Below are positions 16,213 through 24,063 of a stretch of DNA of 64,000 bases, one piece after another. The notes under the pieces are model-generated. The model was not told where the DNA came from. It saw only the letters and a program-made list of their open reading frames with translations, and did no database searches. The stretch is from SIG299 sp045531955 (GTDB lineage: Bacteria; Bacillota; Clostridia; Lachnospirales; Lachnospiraceae), in NCBI GenBank assembly GCA_045531955.1, contig JAZSFC010000029.1, forward strand, positions 26,471 to 90,470. Direction: 5' to 3'. The first letter of the stretch is position 1. The number at the start of each line of letters is the position of its first letter. Position numbers and translations under genes: made by a program.

Positions 16213-17541
16213 ATGAATACAAGTGTTATTCCGCAGGGAGTCGGAACTTTAAAAAAGTGGTACGATAGTGAGGATAAGATTCTTCAATGTACTTTACCAT
16301 TCCAACGGCATAGTGGAATGTGGAACAATATTACAAAGAGTCTGCTTATTTGGAGCATCTTAGCAAATGCTCCGTTACCTGCTCTGTTCTTTTTGAAAGA
16401 CAAGGTGGGTGAGGACAGTAAGGGAAAGAATATTTTCCATTATCAGATTCTTGATGGTCAGCAGAGACTTACCAATATCTTTGATTTCATGAATGATGAA
16501 TGGGAACTTCATAGTGCCACTCCTGAGGTGGAACTGGATGGTACAATCTATGATTTAGCCGGCATGAGGTTCTCTGACTTATCAGAAGAGTGTCAGGATG
16601 CAATTAGAGGCTTCAGATTCTCTATCCAGTGTGTGGAAAACTATACGATGGAAGAAGCAGAGCGTCTGTTCTATAACTTGAACTCTGGAGTAGCTCTTTC
16701 TGCTATTCAGAAAGCGAAGAGTAAACTGGGTAATGATATCATGATTGACTTTAACAAAATTCTCAGCGGCAGTTTCTTTACTCAGGCAGTTAACATCACT
16801 GAAAAGCAGGCAAAGAATGAGGACGACCTGCTCATGCTTATGCAGTCCTTACTTATCATTGATAATGCTGAAACTAACAGAGAGTTTAAAACAATTGCTA
16901 CAGCTACTTGTCTTGCCTATGCAGATGAGTTCCGTGACAAATATACAAACGAAGTCAAGGAGGAACTGGAGGAGCTGTACACATATCTTGACGAAGCGTT
17001 CAGCACCAAGTGTAAGTTCTTGAGAAAGAATAATGTACCAATTGTAGTTGCCTGTGCAAGAGTAGCAATGGGAGAGAGAATTGAGCCAGCTCTGTTTAAG
17101 CGTTTCATTGACTTCTTCTCCAACGGTATCTATCCAACTTATGAGGAGGCGTCTGGCTCAGGTAATGTAAAAGCTCCGAAAGTAATTCAGCGTATCAGAG
17201 TAATGTTTCAGGCAATGTGCAATTACTTTGAGCTTGAACCAGAAAAGGTTCAGCGACCATTTAGTTCTAAGCTGCCTTTAGGTTTTGAGCTTGAAGAAAA
17301 ATTTAATCCTCTTGGGGTAGCTCCAATTCTTACTGAAAATGATGAGCTTCAGGAAGAACCTACAAGTTCTGATGAACAGCCAGAGGATGCAGAGGAATTC
17401 TTCGGACCAATTGTTGAGAATGATGAGGCTTGGGCAGACGAAACAAATCCTGATTTTGACTTTATCGTTCCATCTTCTGAAGAAGCAACCGAAGATCCGG
17501 CAGAGACAGAAGGAGTCGTTGAAGATGGCACAGAAGATTAA
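16213..17541 (+). CDS. DUF262 (ParB/GmrS-like) protein
   Basis: This 442-residue protein carries the DUF262 signature. PFQRHSGMW (about 29-37) matches the QR..W motif, ILDGQQRLTNIFDF (about 79-92) the DGQQR motif, and LFYNLNSGVALS (about 155-166) the third conserved block. In GmrSD-type restriction systems this domain hydrolyses NTPs and is joined to a DUF1524 HNH nuclease. Here no DUF1524 block (HI.P followed by NL) is visible in the protein or next to it. The last 80 residues are acidic and low-complexity. Its end overlaps the next gene by 17 bases. It may be a solitary regulator or defence remnant; the role is not established. Confidence 0.8.
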   Translation: MNTSVIPQGVGTLKKWYDSEDKILQCTLPFQRHSGMWNNITKSLLIWSILANAPLPALFFLKDKVGEDSKGKNIFHYQILDGQQRLTNIFDFMNDEWELHSATPEVELDGTIYDLAGMRFSDLSEECQDAIRGFRFSIQCVENYTMEEAERLFYNLNSGVALSAIQKAKSKLGNDIMIDFNKILSGSFFTQAVNITEKQAKNEDDLLMLMQSLLIIDNAETNREFKTIATATCLAYADEFRDKYTNEVKEELEELYTYLDEAFSTKCKFLRKNNVPIVVACARVAMGERIEPALFKRFIDFFSNGIYPTYEEASGSGNVKAPKVIQRIRVMFQAMCNYFELEPEKVQRPFSSKLPLGFELEEKFNPLGVAPILTENDELQEEPTSSDEQPEDAEEFFGPIVENDEAWADETNPDFDFIVPSSEEATEDPAETEGVVEDGTED

Positions 17542-17950
17542 AGCATACTTCATGCGTGTTGATAGGGAGTCTGGCACTCCCTATCAGGGCTATTTTGGAG
17601 AGATTGAGAATGAATTAAGACCTAAGCAGGCCTATGTGAATTTTGATGAACCAGGTGGTTTGATTCAGGTTCTTCGAATGGGCGATATTGATATCATCTG
17701 TGACGATGAAGGCAAGCTGAAGAATTTTCCATATAACCGTGTATGGATTGATGATTCAGGTAGAGTTCTTGATATCTTCTGTGGCAATATAATGTGCGTC
17801 AGACATAAAGGCGATGAGTTTATTTCCATCGAGGAAAGTGATAAAGAATTCATTGAAACTTATCTTCAGCCAATCGCACTTGTTCTTGAAAATGCAGTTA
17901 TTCCTTTTGATGAGGCATCGTTACCTGAATGGAGTGATACAAATAATTGA
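17525..17950 (+). CDS. DUF3846 protein, copy 1
   Basis: This 141-residue protein shows the DUF3846 pattern: KIKAYFMRVD at the start, IICDDEGKLKNFPYNRVWID, then IFCGNIMCVRH and a final helix. This family is common in mobile elements of Clostridia and has no known biochemical role. The ATG at 17525 lies inside the end of the DUF262 gene (overlap 17 bases); the frame is open further upstream without a ribosome site. It overlaps the next gene by four bases. A second diverged copy lies at 18449. Confidence 0.75.
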   Translation: MAQKIKAYFMRVDRESGTPYQGYFGEIENELRPKQAYVNFDEPGGLIQVLRMGDIDIICDDEGKLKNFPYNRVWIDDSGRVLDIFCGNIMCVRHKGDEFISIEESDKEFIETYLQPIALVLENAVIPFDEASLPEWSDTNN

Positions 17951-18462
17951 GTGAATTGGTAGATTATTTGAAAGAGATTTGTTTTGTAGCATTGGATTTC
18001 AAAGATGATTGGATACCTATATATCCCAATGATATGCTGTGTAATGGACTTGAAGGTCATTATAAGTATGTGAATATTAAAAAGGGTGATATCTATTTAT
18101 TCATCAAGTATACAATTGCTTTTCATTATCGTTGTGATAGTAAGGGGGTATCTCATCATGAAGAAGGGGTCAAATATTATGTGCTACATGAATTAAGAAT
18201 CGATAATTTGTCTCAGCCTATAAAGATTCCTGAGGCTATAAATAATCATGAGATTTGTTCAGGTAATGACATAGTAAATGATTATGGTCGATTCAGGTAT
18301 GTGTTTGAAGATTTGGATACAGCAAAGAGTGTAGTAAAGCATTCATTGCTTACTTGTATTTATCCATTCCTGCATGTTCTGAGTGATGATGAACTAGAAG
18401 AGTGGAGAGCGTTCTTAGACTGTTTTGAAAGGCAGGTGTTACTTAGAGATGAAAAGAGTTAA
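17947..18462 (+). CDS. Soluble protein, unknown (TTG start)
   Basis: This 171-residue protein is placed between two DUF3846 genes. The frame begins at TTG within TTGA, which overlaps the preceding stop, an arrangement typical of translational coupling. Tyr/His-rich beta segments are followed by C-terminal helices. No family is recognised. Its end overlaps the next gene start by 14 bases, so the four genes from 16,213 form one tightly packed unit. Confidence 0.6.
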   Translation: MSELVDYLKEICFVALDFKDDWIPIYPNDMLCNGLEGHYKYVNIKKGDIYLFIKYTIAFHYRCDSKGVSHHEEGVKYYVLHELRIDNLSQPIKIPEAINNHEICSGNDIVNDYGRFRYVFEDLDTAKSVVKHSLLTCIYPFLHVLSDDELEEWRAFLDCFERQVLLRDEKS

Positions 18463-19231
18463 TGCATATCTATTACGTGTTTCAAGAGAACTTCGTTTAC
18501 CTTACAAGGGCTATATCGCAAAGTTCCCAAATACTTACTTGGCAAAATCTCTCTTTGTAGGTAGCGAGGGAAAGTCGGAGAAATTGGATTCTCTCATTTT
18601 ATCAGATGAGCTTAATTTGGAATTGGTTTTTTCAGCTAGAAGTTATCTATTTGATTATACACCTAACAGAGCAGTTATTAAAAATGGTAAGGTCATTGAT
18701 AGAATTACAGGCAATGCAGTTTGCTTCAAGTATGATGACTCAGGTAACCCAATTGATATCACAGCAGAAGATGTAGAGTTTATTGAATCTTGCTTAAAGC
18801 CTATTAAAACTTTCCTTTGTGAGTTTACAGAATCCGTCGACCCTGCCGAGTTGCCAATTTATTGTGTTCAAGAGACACTATCTGATTGCTTAACAGATTT
18901 TCTTCAATTTGTGTGTAACAGTGCAGAAAATTATGATGCCGCAGATGGTTGGGCAATGTCGGATTTAATTGAATTGGCGGATAAATATTGCTCTAAGCTG
19001 AAAGGAGAGAAGCACATGGAGAATAAAAATTTTTACGACAGTCTGTTTCCCACGGGGACAAAATTAAGACTTACTGCTCCTATTGAAGACCCTTATGGTC
19101 CTAAAGCAGTTGGCGATATTTTGACAGTTTCATACATAGATGATGCGCTTCAGATTCATGGTAAGTGGGAGTCTGGAGGCTCACTTGCTATCATCATTGG
19201 AAAAGATGATTTTGAAATTGTAAATGAATAA
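18449..19231 (+). CDS. DUF3846 copy 2 fused to DUF4314
   Basis: This is a 260-residue protein. Residues 1-130 are a diverged DUF3846 (KRVNAYLLRVS, YTPNRAVIKNGKVIDRITGN). Residues about 190-260 match DUF4314: GTKLRLTAPIEDPYGPKAVG, then IHGKWESGGSLAII and KDDFEIV. Both families are typical of plasmids and conjugative elements; neither has a defined reaction. AAAGGAGAG at 19001-19009 precedes an in-frame ATG at 19016, so the 71-residue DUF4314 part may also be made alone. A terminator follows. Confidence 0.75.
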   Translation: MKRVNAYLLRVSRELRLPYKGYIAKFPNTYLAKSLFVGSEGKSEKLDSLILSDELNLELVFSARSYLFDYTPNRAVIKNGKVIDRITGNAVCFKYDDSGNPIDITAEDVEFIESCLKPIKTFLCEFTESVDPAELPIYCVQETLSDCLTDFLQFVCNSAENYDAADGWAMSDLIELADKYCSKLKGEKHMENKNFYDSLFPTGTKLRLTAPIEDPYGPKAVGDILTVSYIDDALQIHGKWESGGSLAIIIGKDDFEIVNE

Positions 19232-19243
19232 TGATTATGTATT

Positions 19244-19282
19244 AACCTCCCAAGGTTCTGTTGAATTTTTGGGAGGTTTTCT
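19244..19282 (+). terminator. Rho-independent terminator
   Basis: AACCTCCCAA pairs with TTGGGAGGTT, followed by TTCTT. It closes the DUF262/DUF3846 operon. Confidence 0.75.
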
Positions 19283-20680
19283 TATGTCAGAAAATGGATA
19301 TTTTGATTCGGTTCTTTGGATGAATCGGGGGTATGCTAACTGCGCTCTACGTGTCGAATTTAGCCCTTTCTCTGCTCAACCCCAAGTACTTTATCAACGG
19401 TTCTCCCGAACTCCCGAATTTGGGGCTTCTACGGCTTTCTGTTCCTGCGGTGGTTCGGGTTCTCTGCCCTAGCTCATCAAGCTCAACGCTCTACGTGCCT
19501 CATTTTCGGCTTTTTACCCGTGTACCCTTATAGCACTGCCACCTGCCCTGTACTTTTTCAAACACGGGCATTCTGTTGCGTTCTGTGGTGGATTCCTGTT
19601 TGGCTCAAACCCGCTATTTATAAGGGTTTGTGAGCAGATACGACCATCTTATATAGAATAACGACATCTATAATTAATATCATGGTTGAATTTAATATAA
19701 AATTTGAGATAAATCACAGTATATAGGATAAATAAAGTTGTTACAGATTATCAGTTATGAGAAGGTGGTTTTCAATGAATCATCGGGGGAGCTATCAGAG
19801 ACGAGGGCTTGCCCCTCGTTCTCTGTTCCTTGTATGAAATAGCTTTAGTATTTGAAAGCTCTATCTTTTGATTTTTAAGGTTTTATAAGCAGTTCAGCCA
19901 CCCCCACCATTTCTAGCAATTGTGTATGATACAATCTTATCATCTGTAGCAACTTTGGAATCATGAGCAACATTGCGAAAGACCTTGTGTCTTTCGAGTG
20001 CTAATCATCACTCGCCAGTCTTAGTCATCCTTTATATGATGAGTAGTGCCGGTGAGTTCTCTGAAACAATGGCATCTTCTGGCAATCTTTATCAGTATAA
20101 GTATTAACCCCGCAGTTCCGCCATGAAACAAAGCAATCATAGCAATATCGGCGCATACAAGGCAACTCAGGGCAAGTAAAAGAGCGTCAGGGAACTTTAG
20201 TAAATTTCGCATATACCAAGTAATCTTGGCATATCTCTCAAGTTGGGTTAACTGGCGAATTTGCGGAATAGTAGTCTATATAAGCATTTCGGAGAGCAGA
20301 TAGAGCAGTTAAGCATCAAGAGCATCAGGAGCAGTTGCCCTCATTGAAATAAAGGGTATGCTAGTTAGTATTTTGAGTATTGAGCCACCATGAGCCTTGA
20401 GCACCTTTGAGCAAATAAGGTTCTGAGCCACCCATAGGTATTGAGCCAGTGCAGAGTTTTGGTGATATTAGGTGCTCAGAATAAAATAAGTATTTTTGGT
20501 GCTTGATGGGGTATTAATCAGGCTTTGCCCCTTATTTGATATAGCCTAGTAACTATGGAAGATACTTCATAGTTTTAGCAATAGAGGGCAGAGGGCGTTG
20601 CCCTCGCCCCTTTAAAAATCTGTGGTCCAACTGCCAGGCGGCTCCGCCCGCCCAGGCACCCACTTGAGAAAGGAAGATAT
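19283..20680. other. Gene-poor, hairpin-rich region; possible structured RNA
   Basis: I see no convincing gene here. It is richer in C than its surroundings. Hairpins include CAGAGACGAGGG with CCCTCGTTCTCTG (about 19796-19825), GAAAGAC with GTCTTTC (about 19976-19998), GAGTG with CACTC (about 19998-20014) and CCAAG with CTTGG (about 20216-20230). CGCTCTACGTG occurs at 19343 and 19487. Short GGGC-TTG-CCCC-like stems recur near 19805, 20518 and 20591. AGCA(G/T) words are spaced 8-10 bases apart at 20294-20335, and TGAGC occurs six times at 20381-20446. Two weak frames (19284-19472 +, 20021-20212 -) lack support. A large noncoding RNA is inference. Confidence 0.45.
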
Positions 20681-20681
20681 C

Positions 20682-20993
20682 ATGGAAGAGTTAATATCAT
20701 TAGCAGCCGATAAGCGATTGTATTTTAATGAAGCTGTTTTTAAAGATAATGAGTCAGTGGAGAAAATGAAGAAGTATTTGAATGATTTTGAGCATGTATC
20801 AGAAGAGAGCCTGATAGCATTCCATAAGGTATTTGTGACTTGTGTGATAAGTGGTAATTGGTTCTATAAGTGTCCGGAAGGAATGTATAGAGAAGGATTT
20901 AAGTTTGTATTTTCGAATGATGGGGTACTTAAGTCAGCCAACGGCGAAAAGAGAGTTGACCAGTTTACAGCCACGATAAAAAATGGGAATTGA
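20682..20993 (+). CDS. Small soluble protein, unknown
   Basis: This 103-residue protein starts MEELISLAADKRLYFNEAVF. It is helical in the first 60 residues, then strand-like. The start at 20682 is fixed by GAAAGGAAG upstream; the frame stays open to 20622 through a GC-rich hairpin that is unlikely to be coding. GGGGTA lies at 20922. No family is recognised. Confidence 0.6.
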   Translation: MEELISLAADKRLYFNEAVFKDNESVEKMKKYLNDFEHVSEESLIAFHKVFVTCVISGNWFYKCPEGMYREGFKFVFSNDGVLKSANGEKRVDQFTATIKNGN

Positions 20994-21375
20994 TGATATT
21001 TATATTATCAGGCATCATATTTCCCTTATCCCTGTAGGGACTAAAAGAAAAGCCCCCAGATACATTTAGGAGTTAAAAAAGCGATATGGAATGGAAAGCA
21101 GTGAGGTCACGATAAATAAGAGGCCAGTATTCGAATAAATAACGATATAAAGTTCAAAACTCTAATGTAAAATTGGTATTTTGAAGTTCTCTTCAATTGA
21201 ATGGAAATAGGGAGGGTTTAACGTCAAATGGGGTACCTGATACACCGTGAGGTGTTTTAGGCACCTCATATTTTTAGGCAAATAGATAGAAAGAGCAAAC
21301 TAAATAAGAAAAGTCAGTTCCATTTAAAAACAGCAATATGAACCTAAACTGTAAAAAGTGAAAGGAGCAGTATGT
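20994..21375. other. Intergenic region with one terminator
   Basis: About 380 bases without a gene. It holds a small CCCTGTAGGG stem near 21034, a GGGGTA at 21230 and the terminator at 21249-21276. A promoter for the chemoreceptor operon must lie near its right end, but I cannot point to a clear one. Confidence 0.5.
21249..21276 (+). terminator. Rho-independent terminator
   Basis: GAGGTG pairs with CACCTC around TTTTAGG, followed by ATATTTTTA. Confidence 0.7.
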
Positions 21376-21561
21376 ATGGAGCAGTTTTACACGACAACGA
21401 AATTTGCGAAGAAGATAGGTGTTTCCAAGAACACAGTTGTTAATTGGGAGCATAAGGGATTACTTCTTCCGCATCATTGTTCGCCCACTGGCAGGCGGTA
21501 CTATTCACAGGAGCAGGTAGATAACTATTTCAAACCACGTAAGGAGGATAAGAGTGTATGA
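21376..21561 (+). CDS. Small MerR-type HTH protein
   Basis: This 61-residue protein consists of a MerR/HTH_17 head: YTTTKFAKKIGVSKNTVVNW, then GLLLPHHCSPTGRRYYSQEQ. AAAGGAG sits about 8 bases before the ATG at 21376. Its stop overlaps the next start as ATGA. Like the genes at 4992 and 30008, it is a minimal DNA-binding unit at the head of an operon. It likely controls this chemoreceptor operon, which is inference. Confidence 0.75.
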   Translation: MEQFYTTTKFAKKIGVSKNTVVNWEHKGLLLPHHCSPTGRRYYSQEQVDNYFKPRKEDKSV

Positions 21562-21815
21562 CAAAGGTACAGAATAAGAAATTAAGACGTTTAGTGCAGC
21601 AGAGGGGATTAAGTATCGAAAGGGGTACCACTGAGTTTGAATGCCTGAATAAGTTAAGTGATTTACAGGCCGAGGAAATGATTACTTTCCTTGAGAAGAA
21701 TTGGGATGAGCTTAAGGGTATGGATTTCTGTGAGAGAGTTAAGGAATTACAGAAGGTAATGAAATTTGGTATTCCAGTAGATAAGTGGAGAGCTGAAAGG
21801 GGTATTGAGGCATGA
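21558..21815 (+). CDS. Small soluble protein, unknown
   Basis: This is an 85-residue helical protein (MTKVQNKKLRRLVQQRG). It is coupled at both ends by ATGA overlaps, upstream to the MerR-type gene and downstream to the chemoreceptor, so it is made with them. The basic N-terminus could contact DNA or RNA. No family is recognised. GGGGTA lies at 21622 and 21799. Confidence 0.6.
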   Translation: MTKVQNKKLRRLVQQRGLSIERGTTEFECLNKLSDLQAEEMITFLEKNWDELKGMDFCERVKELQKVMKFGIPVDKWRAERGIEA

Positions 21816-23449
21816 GGAAATTATCAATGCGTTCTGCAATTTTAATGATGGGTTTTATTCCTTTAACAGTTCTGGCAGTTATTATTATGATTTATTCGAG
21901 CTTGAAATTTGAGTCTGTAATACATGATGAGGTGCGGATGAAGTTGGAAACTTCAGCCTTGGCTCTGAGGGAGTATGCATTAGAAACTGATTTTGAGTAT
22001 GGGCATGATTATATTGACAGTATGAAGGATACAGGTATTGAGCTGACTCTGATTATAGAGAATAAGCGGTTCTATACAACTTTGCTCAATGCAGAAGGTC
22101 AGCGTAACGAAGGAACAACCATAGATAATGAGGTCTTTAATACAGTGAAGGCAGGGAATACATATTACTCTAAGGATATCGTTATTGGGGGTATAGATTA
22201 TGCTGTAGTATATGAGCCTATCTTTGTGGATGGTGAGTATTTTGGTAGTTCATTTGCAGCGCAGTCAACGAAGAGTATTTATGATGAGGTCACAGCCTTG
22301 AAATTAGGTATACTGACTATCATAGTAGGTGTTTATGCTGTATTTACAGTGGTGCTGATTGTAGTTGCTAACATGATAGTAAAACGCATGGGGTATGCTT
22401 CAAAGGCTCTGGAAAAAGTATCAGAAGGTATTTTGGAGGAAACAGAAACACCAGATGCAATTATTAAAGAAACCTCTCAGATATTAAATGCAACAAATAA
22501 AGTGAGCAAGAGCTTGCGGAAGATTGTTTCAGAAATCGCATGCAGTGTGCAGGATTTAAGTAAAAGTAATGCAGACTTCAATCAGAAATTTGTTAGCATC
22601 AATGACAATGTAGGTAGTGTAAATACTGCAGTTGAGGAAATTGCTACTGGAGCTACATCTCAGGCAGGAGACATGGAGAATATGGTAAGCCAGTTATCGA
22701 ATATGAGCATGGTGATTAAATCAAGCGGTGAGGCAGTATCAAATCTTGAAGCTTCTGTGCAGACAATGAATACTTTATCAGGAAATGTAGATAGCTTGGT
22801 AAAAACCTTAGTAGATATCAATAGCAAGAATAAAAGCGGTGCAGGGGTATTAATTAAGTCTGCCGAAGCAACAAGTCAGTCTGCTGAGAAGATTAAGAAG
22901 GCAGTGGAAATCATTCAGGATATTACCTCTCAGACAAACTTGTTATCATTGAATGCAAGTATAGAAGCTGCCAGAGCCGGGGAACAGGGTAAAGGATTTG
23001 CTGTAGTAGCCGGTGAGATCCGGAAGTTGGCTGATGATAGTGCTAAGAATGCATCTATAATTGAAGATATCATAAAAGAGTTGGTTGTAAACTCAAACAA
23101 TTCTTTGGATATCACAAGAAAAGTTCTCAGTGATACAGAACAGGAGCATGTGGCATTGGGTGATGTGAAAGTTGCCTTTGATGGTTTGAAAAAGAATGTT
23201 TGTGAGGTATCATCGGCAAGTAGTGATATTGCGGAGCAGATGGTAACTCTGGAAGAAAGCAGAGAAATTGTGGTATCATCTGTTGAAAACTTATCAGCAG
23301 TTTCAGAAGAGAATGCCGCATCAACAGAAGAAACCAGTGCAGCCATGCAGGAATTGGGAGCAATCGTAGAGGGTTGCTTGTCTGAAGTGGCTGAGCTTGG
23401 GGAACTGAGCGGTAATTTAGGGGAGCTAATCAGAGTATTTAAAATGTAG
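21812..23449 (+). CDS. Methyl-accepting chemotaxis protein
   Basis: This 545-residue chemoreceptor has membrane helix 1 at about 8-29, an extracellular sensor at about 30-163 resembling a single Cache domain (EYGHDYIDSMKDTGIELTLI, then KDIVIGGIDYAVVYEPIF) and helix 2 at about 165-190. A cytoplasmic coiled coil follows, with the conserved hairpin tip at about 373-405 (QTNLLSLNASIEAARAGE, then GKGFAVVAGEIRKLA) that binds CheA and CheW. A HAMP domain is not obvious after helix 2. No CheB/CheR-binding pentapeptide is seen at the C-terminus. It is the last gene of a three-gene operon with a small MerR-type regulator. A chemoreceptor on a mobile element is unusual. Confidence 0.9.
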   Translation: MRKLSMRSAILMMGFIPLTVLAVIIMIYSSLKFESVIHDEVRMKLETSALALREYALETDFEYGHDYIDSMKDTGIELTLIIENKRFYTTLLNAEGQRNEGTTIDNEVFNTVKAGNTYYSKDIVIGGIDYAVVYEPIFVDGEYFGSSFAAQSTKSIYDEVTALKLGILTIIVGVYAVFTVVLIVVANMIVKRMGYASKALEKVSEGILEETETPDAIIKETSQILNATNKVSKSLRKIVSEIACSVQDLSKSNADFNQKFVSINDNVGSVNTAVEEIATGATSQAGDMENMVSQLSNMSMVIKSSGEAVSNLEASVQTMNTLSGNVDSLVKTLVDINSKNKSGAGVLIKSAEATSQSAEKIKKAVEIIQDITSQTNLLSLNASIEAARAGEQGKGFAVVAGEIRKLADDSAKNASIIEDIIKELVVNSNNSLDITRKVLSDTEQEHVALGDVKVAFDGLKKNVCEVSSASSDIAEQMVTLEESREIVVSSVENLSAVSEENAASTEETSAAMQELGAIVEGCLSEVAELGELSGNLGELIRVFKM

Positions 23450-23470
23450 CTGTTGTGGGGTACATACAGA

Positions 23471-23499
23471 GAGCCGAGTGGAGTTTACTCGGCTCTTTT
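23471..23499 (+). terminator. Rho-independent terminator
   Basis: GAGCCGAGT pairs with ACTCGGCTC, followed by TTTTC. It lies between convergent genes. Confidence 0.8.
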
Positions 23500-23500
23500 C

Positions 23501-23902
23501 TTATGATTCTAACAATTCTTGTAATTTCTCAAAGAAACTTGTATTTTGGGTAAGGTTATTATCAATAATGAACTTTAGGTAATATGCCAGTTCTTTAGGG
23601 TCAGCTTCTAAGTTATCAGGATGGTCGAGCATATCAGCGATACTTTGGGAGTCATACTCAGATTCCGGTAGTTCTGCTTCGATAGCGCATCTAAGGGTGT
23701 AGGTCATTTCCTGCACAATGATATTAACCAGTTCTTCAACTGTTTCAAACTTGGCAAAGTAATCATAATATTTGTATTCATCAGATTGACGATAAACAAA
23801 CCAGTCATTATTGGTAAGAGAACGTGCTATATCGATGTGGTTTGCTTTAAGAATGTCAGCCTGCGAGAGAATAAATTTTTCTATTTTATCTGTTTGTGTC
23901 AT
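23501..23902 (-). CDS. Acidic soluble protein, unknown
   Basis: This 133-residue acidic helical protein starts MTQTDKIEKFILSQADIL. GGAGGT lies about 10 bases upstream of the start on the minus strand. No family is recognised. It is transcribed away from the DNA polymerase gene across an intergenic region that holds a palindrome and LexA-like boxes, so both genes may share damage control. Confidence 0.65.
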   Translation of the reverse strand: MTQTDKIEKFILSQADILKANHIDIARSLTNNDWFVYRQSDEYKYYDYFAKFETVEELVNIIVQEMTYTLRCAIEAELPESEYDSQSIADMLDHPDNLEADPKELAYYLKFIIDNNLTQNTSFFEKLQELLES

Positions 23903-23957
23903 CGCATCATACCTCCATGCATGTATTATACATAAATTCCTTTGTGCTGTAAATAGG

Positions 23958-23975
23958 GTGTCAGAGTTCTGACAC
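23958..23975. promoter_or_regulatory. Palindromic operator
   Basis: GTGTCAGA-GT-TCTGACAC has perfect 8-base arms and lies between the divergent genes at 23902 and 24064. It is probably a dimer-binding site. Confidence 0.6.
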
Positions 23976-23987
23976 GAAATGTTCTGG

Positions 23988-24044
23988 TTGATTTATTCGA
24001 ACAAGTGTACTATAATACTGTTTACAAAACCAGAACAAATGTTT
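23988..24044 (+). promoter_or_regulatory. Polymerase promoter with two LexA-like boxes
   Basis: The -35 TTGATT (23988-23993), 17 bases and the -10 TATAAT (24011-24016) form a strong promoter. GAACAAGTGTAC (23999-24010) lies between them and GAACAAATGTTT (24033-24044) lies near the start of transcription. Both approximate the Gram-positive SOS box GAAC-N4-GTTC/T. LexA control is inferred from these sites and from the polymerase family. Confidence 0.65.
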
Positions 24045-24063
24045 GGTAAAAGGTGGGTGATAT

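Noticed and set aside
19224..19472. Plus-strand 82-residue frame (or shorter from 19284)
   Set aside because: It crosses the operon terminator, has a Cys/Ser/Pro-rich composition unlike the neighbours and no ribosome site; it is treated as part of the gene-poor region.
20021..20212. Minus-strand 63-residue hydrophobic frame
   Set aside because: It could encode a small membrane protein, but there is no ribosome site and it sits in the hairpin-rich region; support is too weak to annotate it as a gene.
19283..20680. Diversity-generating retroelement or group II intron
   Set aside because: No reverse transcriptase, template/variable repeat pair or intron domain V-like hairpin could be identified.
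22930..23346. Minus-strand frames within the chemoreceptor
   Set aside because: They oppose a gene with clear MCP motifs and have no domain or ribosome site.
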